Below the pieces are notes generated by a model. That model ran no database searches. It was not told where the DNA came from and worked only from the letters and a program-made list of their open reading frames with translations. Shown here in pieces: positions 5,487 to 9,849 of a stretch of DNA of 9,849 bases; the stretch's first letter is position 1; the number at the start of each line of letters is the position of its first letter. Source of the stretch: an uncultured Oscillospiraceae bacterium (GTDB lineage: Bacteria > Bacillota_A > Clostridia > Oscillospirales > Oscillospiraceae); the NCBI GenBank assembly GCA_910584605.1, contig CAJUAW010000004.1, positions 49,629 to 59,477 of the forward strand, in the 5' to 3' direction. The position numbers were made by a program, and so were the translations under genes.

Positions 5487-5749
5487 GTAAATGGCGAAAG
5501 CTAGACATGGCCAGCAAGACCGGCCACCCGCCGGCTGATATGCTGGTGGCGTTGTACTTAGATCCGGCCAACGGGCGGTCGACGTACTACCGGCGCATCG
5601 AGTATGACATTGGGTGCTTCAAACCCGACAGCCGGGATAACAGCCGAAAACTCTGGTGGCATGGGACGCGCAGCACCCAGGACCCCACCCGCATGAAGAA
5701 GCACTACACAATCTGGTGGTGTCCCGTTCATGAGTTTGACGGTGTGTGA
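5483..5749 (+). CDS. Hypothetical protein, 88 aa (possibly DUF551-like)
   Basis: The ATG overlaps the preceding TGA (ATGA), with GGAGGAGGGAG just upstream. The layout is an early PPADMLVALYLDP strand, an ordered middle with YRRIEYDIG, Trp residues (KLWWHG), and a closing YTIWWCPVHEF. This resembles small phage proteins of the DUF551 type, which have a P-x-VLV-like strand and end in a THWMPLPE-like motif. The match is by eye and distant. The same reading frame stays open for about 50 codons after the TGA at 5747-5749, with roughly two thirds G or C at third positions, so the gene may once have been longer. It is the last gene of the cassette and faces the late genes across a terminator. Confidence 0.72.
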   Translation: MSKWRKLDMASKTGHPPADMLVALYLDPANGRSTYYRRIEYDIGCFKPDSRDNSRKLWWHGTRSTQDPTRMKKHYTIWWCPVHEFDGV

Positions 5750-5889
5750 TGGACGTACAGCGGGAAAGCCATCTCCTGGCCCCATACGCCCGTTGCAACA
5801 CCCGGTCAGGCCATCGGGAGGGTAGACGCCCGCCCCAGTCAAAGAAAGCGCCTGATGGCCCTCTACGGCGGAAATACCAGAAAACGCAA

Positions 5890-5933
5890 AAACAGCCCCC
5901 TCACAGGAAAGAAATCCTGCAAGGGGGCTGTTT
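5890..5933 (-). terminator. Intrinsic terminator between convergent operons
   Basis: AAACAGCCCCCT (5890-5901) pairs with AGGGGGCTGTTT (5922-5933), a perfect 12-bp stem with an inner CAGGA/TCCTG helix. The best T-run follows on the minus strand (GTTTTTGCGTTTT), so it mainly ends the lysis operon. The plus-strand side has a weaker T-rich tail and may also stop the cassette. Confidence 0.9.
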
Positions 5934-5934
5934 A

Positions 5935-6264
5935 TCATTTGCTCTTGAGTGTCTTGATTTGCTCCAACGTCTGCCGGAGTTTGTCAAATCCAAACATAGC
6001 TGCATAGGCGACGAAGATTCCCAAGACTACGGCGCCGACTACCATGTACCAGGTGATGCGAATGCCGGCGATCTGGCACATAGCGAAAAAGGCCAACAGG
6101 GTCACAGCCATGGACACCAGGAACGCCAGCAGATTGGTGGGGATCTTCTCCCAGGTCAGCTTTTTCAGCACCTCAGTGATGATGTTGGTGACCACCATGA
6201 GTACCAACACCATGGGCAGGATGATGGAAATGGCGACGGGGATGTTGTTGATGATGTTCTCCAT
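5935..6264 (-). CDS. Phage holin-like membrane protein, 109 aa
   Basis: The protein has three hydrophobic segments at about 8-30, 43-66 and 71-92, and a charged C-terminal tail (FDKLRQTLEQIKTLKSK). This architecture and the position directly after the endolysin fit a class I-type holin, which permeabilises the membrane and releases the endolysin. The family assignment is by architecture and familiar blocks such as LTWEKIPTNLLAFLV and VAYAAMFGFDKL, not by a catalytic motif. GAGGAGG (6273-6279) overlaps the endolysin stop and is 8 nt from the ATG, so translation is probably coupled. Two other small membrane proteins precede the endolysin, so this one may be the holin, an antiholin or a partner. 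Confidence 0.8.
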   Translation of the reverse strand: MENIINNIPVAISIILPMVLVLMVVTNIITEVLKKLTWEKIPTNLLAFLVSMAVTLLAFFAMCQIAGIRITWYMVVGAVVLGIFVAYAAMFGFDKLRQTLEQIKTLKSK

Positions 6265-6277
6265 GATGTGTTCCTCC

Positions 6278-7609
6278 TCAAATCTTCTTACAGAAGTCCA
6301 GGGACACCCAACCGAGGCCGGACTTCAGCTTGCCCCAGAGCGTGGCGCCCTGGCCGGTAGCCTCAGACACGATGGTGTAGACACCGGGCTTGATGACGCT
6401 GACGATTGCGTTGTTGGTGCCGGGACCCTTGCGGATGCGCAGATCGGTGGCGGTGATGCGGACGGTGTACGGAACCTTGCTCACAGGGGCGGCGGGTACC
6501 TGGGCCGCACCAGCAGCCCCCAGTTTGGCGTTCACCTTCGCAGCGATGTCGCCGAGCCGCTGGTAGATGTAGTCTCCGGGGCACGCCTTATTGGCGAACC
6601 AGCGGTGAACAGTCATGTTCTGCTTGGAGGGCTGGCCCACCAGGTCCTTGTTCCCAAACCACAGCAGCTGCTTGATGCCGTTCCGCCGGCAGATGTCGGC
6701 ACACAGCTCAATCAGCGCGGCCATGGCCTTCTCTGTGATTGCGTAGGGGTGCTTGGACTCACAGGCCACCTCAATGGTGACAGCCTGGTAGTCATTGGAC
6801 TTGCCGGAAATTCCGTTGACCCGGATGGGGTTGCCATTCTTGTCGTAGCCCCCGGTACACCAAGAACGATCCTTCTCCTCGACACACAGGCCGATGGAGC
6901 CATCATAGCCCACAACATAGTTGCAGGACGCCTGCTTGCTGCTCGGCTGGAACACCTCGCACCCCCGCTTGGCGGTCACCTGGCCGACAAAGCAGTGGAT
7001 GGTGATGGTATCGATGGAGTGGTTCCGGTTGGGTGTCCTGTTGGGAGAGATCATTGTCACGGTCGCCAGGGGGCTGTTCGAAAATCCCATGGTGTTGACA
7101 CTTCCTTTCTGTGCATACTTGTCGAAATACTTCTGGCCATATCCGGCCCGCTTGACCTTCGCAGCCTCGCTCTGATCCGCAGGGCGTTCGAACTGGAGCA
7201 GGACGGCGTCGGAGGCGGCCTGAACGCTGGCGGCAGCTTTCAGCGTGGCCAGAACCGCCTTGTATCCGCTGGCCAGCTCCTGCATCAAAAAGCCAAGCTG
7301 CATCTCCAGGTCTCCGATGCTCTTACCGGCCTTTTTCGCGTAAGCCAGCAGGGCCTTCTTCCGGTTCCAGTAGGTCCACTGGCACAGACCGTAGCCTGCG
7401 CTATCCCGGACGAAATTGGTGTAGCTACCACTGTCCACCCTCTCGGTGTACTCGGCATCAGTCATGCCCAGCTTGCCCTCGTAGCTGTTCTGGAGGTTAT
7501 TCGGGCGCAGGCCGCTCTCGGCGTAGAGGTTCCCCATCAGGCCGGCGGCACCGGCATCGGTGAGGCCCCGAGCCTTCAAAAAACTCCAGATTTTTTCTTC
7601 CGTGTTCAT
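6278..7609 (-). CDS. Modular endolysin: phage lysozyme + N-acetylmuramoyl-L-alanine amidase + SH3
   Basis: The 443-aa protein has two putative catalytic domains and a binding domain. Residues 1-165 resemble the phage tail lysozyme family (glycan-cleaving); E31 in GNLYAESGL is the likely acid, and GYGLCQWTYWNRK (72-84) is typical. Residues about 180-360 form a zinc amidase (Amidase_2/PGRP fold), with H205 (TITIHC), H335 (MTVHRW) and C343 as metal ligands and K341 near the active site. An Ala/Pro linker (365-378) leads to a bacterial SH3 domain (380-443: TDLRIRKGPG, GVYTIV, GWVSLDF). It has no signal peptide, so release through a holin is expected. The start codon is 13 nt from its GGAGG, longer than ideal. 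A near-consensus Shine-Dalgarno precedes Met174 at the domain boundary, suggesting a second, 270-aa amidase-SH3 product. Confidence 0.93.
   Translation of the reverse strand: MNTEEKIWSFLKARGLTDAGAAGLMGNLYAESGLRPNNLQNSYEGKLGMTDAEYTERVDSGSYTNFVRDSAGYGLCQWTYWNRKKALLAYAKKAGKSIGDLEMQLGFLMQELASGYKAVLATLKAAASVQAASDAVLLQFERPADQSEAAKVKRAGYGQKYFDKYAQKGSVNTMGFSNSPLATVTMISPNRTPNRNHSIDTITIHCFVGQVTAKRGCEVFQPSSKQASCNYVVGYDGSIGLCVEEKDRSWCTGGYDKNGNPIRVNGISGKSNDYQAVTIEVACESKHPYAITEKAMAALIELCADICRRNGIKQLLWFGNKDLVGQPSKQNMTVHRWFANKACPGDYIYQRLGDIAAKVNAKLGAAGAAQVPAAPVSKVPYTVRITATDLRIRKGPGTNNAIVSVIKPGVYTIVSEATGQGATLWGKLKSGLGWVSLDFCKKI
7088..7107 (-). promoter_or_regulatory. Internal ribosome binding site and start within the endolysin
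   Basis: On the minus strand AAGGAAGTG (7099-7107), an 8-of-9 match to AAGGAGGTG, is followed 8 nt later by ATG (7088-7090), codon 174 in frame. It falls exactly between the lysozyme and amidase domains. It would yield a 270-aa product starting MGFSNSPLATV. Internal in-frame starts producing short companion subunits are known for several Gram-positive endolysins. Confidence 0.65.
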
Positions 7610-7612
7610 TGT

Positions 7613-8026
7613 TTATCCGATTCCTCCTTCTTCCCCGTCCTCATTGGACAGATTATCCTCAGTCCGGCTATGGCCGAACACCCTCCCATTGTTGTGTTCA
7701 AAAACGTTCTCCACCACCTTCAGAACCCCAACACCGAGGATGGTTCTGACGGCCTCCCTGGAGAGCTCCTCGGCGGGGAACGGCTGCATCAGCACAACGG
7801 TGGAGTAGGTAGCAATTACATACGACCACGTTACCCACACGATGGCAAATACCTGCGCAGTGACGAACAGAAACCTTGTAATTGACCGAATGATATTAGG
7901 GCGTTCCTGGCCAGCCCGCAGCTCCTTCAGCCGCCGCCGGAGATGCCGGATCGTGGCCGCGCTGAGTACAATGCCAAAAGCCGCCCCCACAATAAAGGCG
8001 GCAGCGGCGATTAAAATTGACCTCAT
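7613..8026 (-). CDS. Small membrane protein of the lysis cassette, 137 aa
   Basis: A hydrophobic segment covers about 3-25, followed by a basic stretch (RHLRRRLKELR). A longer hydrophobic segment (50-78, rich in Val, Ala and Trp) follows, then a block ILGVGVLKVVENVFEHNNGRVFG (96-118) and an acidic end. The ENxFEHNxG block recurs in holin-like proteins of clostridial phages, but the function is unproven; holin, antiholin or pinholin partner are options. The stop is 3 nt before the endolysin start. No good ribosome binding site is near the ATG at 8024-8026; the closest, AAAGGATG, is about 17 nt upstream, so translation may be coupled to the preceding gene. Confidence 0.78.
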   Translation of the reverse strand: MRSILIAAAAFIVGAAFGIVLSAATIRHLRRRLKELRAGQERPNIIRSITRFLFVTAQVFAIVWVTWSYVIATYSTVVLMQPFPAEELSREAVRTILGVGVLKVVENVFEHNNGRVFGHSRTEDNLSNEDGEEGGIG

Positions 8027-8056
8027 GATGTCCGTTACGCATCATCCTTTCATAGT

Positions 8057-8347
8057 TTAATCTGCGTCCTCGACATCATGGGCCGCTTGGTTCAGGTGCT
8101 TTTCCAGCTTATCCAAGGCTGCTGTTACAGGGCCGTTACAGCCTTGTTCCTTCATGCCTTTGAGACAAGCGAGAACGCCATAGCAGATCAAGGTTTGTTC
8201 CTTCCGGATAGCCGCCAGCTCCTCGTCCTGCTTCTTGTTCCGCAGCACGAACCTGTGGCACCACAAGGCAACGCCGCCGATTACCCCCAGGGCGGTCAGT
8301 AGCGCCGCCAGTTCGATAAGCATATCCGCACTGATCGTTACTTCCAT
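8057..8347 (-). CDS. Holin-like single-span membrane protein, 96 aa
   Basis: The product starts MEVTISADMLIELAALL. It has one hydrophobic segment (about 9-30), then a charged helical region (RNKKQDEELAAIRKEQ) and a second helix ending DKLEKHLNQAAHDVEDAD. A block YGVLACLKGMKEQGCNGPVTAALDKLEKH (56-84) is familiar from phage proteins of gut Clostridia. The layout of one N-terminal span plus a charged tail resembles BhlA/UviB-type holins; this is an architectural inference. The frame is open upstream to 8827, but the ATG at 8345-8347 is chosen because GGAGG lies about 11 nt upstream, the upstream codons antisense-cross a terminator, and the alternative would overlap the 146-aa gene almost fully. 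It is the first gene of the lysis cassette. Confidence 0.8.
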   Translation of the reverse strand: MEVTISADMLIELAALLTALGVIGGVALWCHRFVLRNKKQDEELAAIRKEQTLICYGVLACLKGMKEQGCNGPVTAALDKLEKHLNQAAHDVEDAD

Positions 8348-8370
8348 TTGCACATTTCCTCCGAAGAAAA

Positions 8371-8405
8371 ATTGGGGGAGGACGGAAAACCGTCCCCCCA
8401 TTTTC
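8371..8405 (-). terminator. Intrinsic terminator between tail and lysis genes
   Basis: GGGGG(A)GGACGG (8374-8385) pairs with CCGTCCCCCC (8390-8399) around an AAAA loop with one bulged A. On the minus strand it is followed by AATTTTTCTTC, immediately before the ribosome binding site of the 96-aa gene. The plus strand also has a short T-run, so it may act both ways. Lysis gene expression would then depend on readthrough, antitermination or an unseen promoter. Confidence 0.75.
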
Positions 8406-8411
8406 TTGCAG

Positions 8412-8852
8412 TCATTTGACCTTCGCCCCAACCAGGTCGGCGATGTGCCGCAGCTCCACCACCGGCGCATCATAGAAGTCGTGGTTCCAGATCCAGAAAT
8501 CCTCATGCTCCAAGCGTTTGTACTCCTGGCACAGGGAGTCGCTCCACACTTTGTCCCACCGGGCCTGGATCTCCGTCCGGCACTTCTCCCCAGCATTGGG
8601 CGGCGTCTCCAGCCGGGCGAGGATGGCAGCCACCAGCTGGCCGCGCTCTCGGCCCTGGCCGTCATCGTCCTGGCTGAAGAAATCGTGGGCGTTCTGGCTG
8701 GTGTCCACACACAAGGGCTGGCCTTTCCACAACAAAAAACCATCCTGGGCCTCCAGGATGGAACCGTATGGAATATTGACCTGCTGGCCGTTGCAGCCCT
8801 TGAATCTCGCCCGCCTCCGGGCGACATACCTTTTGTGGATAATTTGCTCCAT
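8412..8852 (-). CDS. Phage late-region hypothetical protein, 146 aa
   Basis: The start has GGAGG at good spacing and lies 3 nt after the XkdX-like stop. The sequence opens with a basic stretch (MEQIIHKRYVARRRARFKG), then NIPYGSILEAQDGFLLWKGQPLCVDTSQNAHDFF, an acidic DDDGQGRERGQL segment, and a C-terminal part WSDSLCQEYKRLEHEDFWIWNHDFYDAPVVELRHIADLVGAKVK. The GxxLxxxDGxLxxxGxPLCxxTSxNAxxFF pattern is familiar from proteins located between tail fibre and lysis genes in clostridial prophages. No function is assigned. No transmembrane segment is seen. Its position suggests either a tail-fibre accessory role or a host-interaction factor, but that is only contextual. Confidence 0.82.
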   Translation of the reverse strand: MEQIIHKRYVARRRARFKGCNGQQVNIPYGSILEAQDGFLLWKGQPLCVDTSQNAHDFFSQDDDGQGRERGQLVAAILARLETPPNAGEKCRTEIQARWDKVWSDSLCQEYKRLEHEDFWIWNHDFYDAPVVELRHIADLVGAKVK

Positions 8853-8855
8853 GGC

Positions 8856-9020
8856 TTACTCCTCCGTGGTCTCGGCGGGGGCCTTGCTGGGCAGCATCCC
8901 CATCAGCTCCGTGTACTCCTCGGCGGTAATCTTGCTGGACGCCAGAAAGATGTCCAGCTTCTCCTCCATGCCTTCGATCTGGCCGCGCTCGATCATGCGC
9001 TTAAGGGTCCGATACAGCAT
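8856..9020 (-). CDS. XkdX-like phage protein, 54 aa
   Basis: The product begins MLYRTLKRMIERG and continues with MEEKLDIFLASSKITAEEYTELMGML, which is the layout of the XkdX family (from the B. subtilis defective phage PBSX): an N-terminal (Y)xxLKxxIxxG helix followed by KLDxFxxxxKITxEEYxEL. XkdX proteins are small and lie between tail fibre and holin genes; their molecular role is not established. GGGGAGG sits 8 nt upstream of the ATG at 9018-9020. The Pro/Ala/Glu-rich tail (PSKAPAETTEE) is short and likely disordered. The 3-nt gap to the next gene indicates translational coupling. Confidence 0.85.
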   Translation of the reverse strand: MLYRTLKRMIERGQIEGMEEKLDIFLASSKITAEEYTELMGMLPSKAPAETTEE

Positions 9021-9037
9021 CTTCTACACCTCCCCTC

Positions 9038-9373
9038 TCAAACGGTCTCACTGCCTGCCGCCAGCCCAAGCTCCAGCAGGGTCAGCCGCAATTCGTGGTC
9101 TACGGTCAGGCCATCAATGTCGGCGGAGAGCTCGTGGGCCGCAGCGACCATCGGGCCGGCGTCCGTCTCCTCCAGCATGACGGCGTCCAGTTCCCCCATC
9201 CCCTCCGGGACCTCCCGGCCCAGCAGACGGTAGGGTGTCCCGGAAATAGCGATGCCCGAAGCCTCCGGCTCCGGGCAAAGGATGTAGCAGCCGTTCCCGG
9301 CCTGCTTGATGTAGGTGGGAGCCTCGGTCATGCCGAGGCTTTTCCCATCTCTGGTGTTGGTGATCCTGAACAT
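9038..9373 (-). CDS. Phage late-region hypothetical protein, 111 aa
   Basis: The protein begins MFRITNTRDGKSLGMTEAPTYIKQAGNGCYILCPEPEASGIAISG and ends in a helical, Leu-rich stretch (ELRLTLLELGLAAG). The opening pattern, ending in an EAPTYIKxxxNGCYxLC block and GIAxxGTPYxLLG, is familiar from short proteins next to tail-fibre genes in gut Firmicutes phages. No catalytic motif, signal or membrane segment is present. The start (9371-9373) has GGAGG 6 nt upstream and overlaps the end of the reverse transcriptase gene by 46 nt in another frame. It may be a tail-fibre accessory protein; function unknown. Confidence 0.82.
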   Translation of the reverse strand: MFRITNTRDGKSLGMTEAPTYIKQAGNGCYILCPEPEASGIAISGTPYRLLGREVPEGMGELDAVMLEETDAGPMVAAAHELSADIDGLTVDHELRLTLLELGLAAGSETV

Positions 9374-9828
9374 TTTGCACCTCCAAAAAAGATAGCGTGG
9401 TAGAGCCGCCGCAGGCGGAGCAGGCGGCCATGGTCATTGAAATTGCGGTAGTAGGCGCTCTGGCATTCCATGTACTGCTCGATGTCCTTGAAGTCCCGCT
9501 TGCCAGCCTTGAACTCCCTGTGAAAGAGCTTCAGCTTTCTGCGGGCGCGCTTGATCCCGTCCCGGCTCCCATTTATTTTTATCTTCCCGGTCTCCGTCAA
9601 GGTGAACCGGGCCTTGCAGAAGCGGAAGGGCTTTGTGAGCGGGGTGACGCTGCACTTGCGCCGGTTTACCCGGATACCCTTTGCCTCAAACCGCCGCACA
9701 ATCTCATGGCCCGCCCGCTTGGCCTCCTCAATGGTGGGGAAGGTCATCAAGAAGTCATCCATGAAATGGCACTCATATTCGACCCCGGCCTGACACATGA
9801 TCCAGTTGTCGATGGAACTCGGCAATGC
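9328..9828 (-). CDS. Phage-encoded reverse transcriptase, 5' end missing
   Basis: Only the C-terminal 166 residues are present. The catalytic palm box is FMDD (codons at 9754-9765) within YECHFMDDFLMTF, corresponding to the YxDD box of reverse transcriptases. It is followed by the usual amphipathic helix (EEAKRAGHEIVRRF), the G-(I)-x-(V)-N-x-(K) block (KGIRVNRRKCSV) and a block resembling FLGYxxxxTxxGK (FRFCKARFTLTETGKIKI), then a basic thumb-like helix. No endonuclease or maturase domain is seen downstream, unlike group II intron proteins. The setting inside the tail region favours a diversity-generating retroelement (DGR) or another phage RT class. The template repeat and variable target would be beyond the contig end. 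The usual Y is replaced by F in the FMDD box. Confidence 0.85.
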   Translation of the reverse strand, partial: ALPSSIDNWIMCQAGVEYECHFMDDFLMTFPTIEEAKRAGHEIVRRFEAKGIRVNRRKCSVTPLTKPFRFCKARFTLTETGKIKINGSRDGIKRARRKLKLFHREFKAGKRDFKDIEQYMECQSAYYRNFNDHGRLLRLRRLYHAIFFGGAKCSGSPTPEMGKASA

Positions 9829-9849
9829 AGATCGGAAGAGCACACGTCT
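9829..9849. other. Illumina TruSeq adapter sequence at the contig end
   Basis: The last 21 bases are AGATCGGAAGAGCACACGTC plus a final T, identical to the start of the standard TruSeq read-1 adapter. This is library sequence, not part of the genome. Read on the minus strand it adds the codons GTG-CTC-TTC-CGA-TCT (MLFRS) in front of the reverse transcriptase frame, creating a false start at 9843. Confidence 0.98.

Larger units (their letters stand above)
2712..9828. mobile_element. Prophage end integrated next to rpsI (other end not in window)
   Basis: Downstream of the rpsI terminator the content changes from housekeeping genes to a phage set: an XRE regulator with divergent operators, small early-type genes, holin-like proteins, an endolysin, an XkdX-like protein and a reverse transcriptase. 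The late genes are on the minus strand and run toward the junction, so this is the lysis-gene end of the prophage. The exact boundary cannot be fixed with one end. It probably lies between the last codons of rpsI (about 2640) and the repeat cluster ending at 2820. No integrase, terminase, portal or capsid gene is visible, so whether the prophage is complete is unknown. Confidence 0.85.

Noticed and set aside
6044..7885. A 613-codon plus-strand open frame
   Set aside because: It lies antisense to the endolysin and two other lysis-cassette genes with clear motifs and ribosome binding sites. Its translation is compositionally odd with no domain. Long antisense frames are expected in GC-rich coding DNA.
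8348..8827. Upstream extension of the 96-aa membrane protein gene
   Set aside because: The frame is open, but it crosses a terminator and shadows the 146-aa gene. A ribosome binding site sits right before the ATG at 8345-8347.
8235..9233. A 332-codon plus-strand open frame
   Set aside because: It is antisense to the XkdX-like gene and its neighbours, crosses the 8371-8405 terminator, and shows no domain.
9328..9828. Group II intron maturase
   Set aside because: The RT C-terminus ends soon after the thumb-like region, overlaps the next phage gene, and has no maturase or HNH endonuclease segment or visible intron RNA domain V/VI downstream. Not fully excluded because the 5' half is missing.

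Overview
The window looks like a contig end from a gut-type Clostridia genome, probably Oscillospiraceae (Flavonifractor/Lawsonibacter/Oscillibacter-like). This rests on the GC-rich codon use, the character of the rplM-rpsI proteins and the types of phage proteins; no rRNA is present, so the taxonomy is inferred. The window is a chromosome/prophage junction.

Bases 1-2711 are chromosomal. On the minus strand lie a TtcA-family tRNA thiolation enzyme and, 3 nt downstream, a metallo-beta-lactamase-fold lipoprotein that runs off the window start. Divergent from them is the rplM-rpsI operon (ribosomal proteins L13 and S9). It has a consensus sigma-A promoter (TTGACA-17-TATAAT), a structured 5' leader and a strong intrinsic terminator after rpsI.

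The interval 2712-3077 has no convincing gene. It holds four GGGGTGCAT-type repeats, interpreted as integrase arm sites next to an attachment site at the rpsI 3' end. It also holds an apparent small structured transcript with an extended -10, nested hairpins and an intrinsic terminator.

A small XRE/Cro-type regulator (3078-3293, minus) follows. It is divergent from a five-gene plus-strand cassette of unknown function (44, 201, 89, 275 and 88 aa; 3460-5749). Both promoters carry the same 23-nt element in mirror orientation, so one repressor probably governs both directions.

From a convergent terminator at about 5890 to the right end, all genes are on the minus strand and form the 3' end of a tailed-phage late region. 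In transcription order they are a truncated reverse transcriptase (FMDD box), a 111-aa protein, an XkdX-like protein, a 146-aa protein, an internal terminator, then a lysis cassette. The cassette has two small membrane proteins, a modular endolysin (phage lysozyme, amidase, SH3) with a probable internal translation start, and a holin-like protein. No integrase, capsid or terminase gene is in the window.

The last 21 bases (9829-9849) match the Illumina TruSeq adapter exactly. They are not biological, and the apparent start of the reverse transcriptase is an artefact of them.
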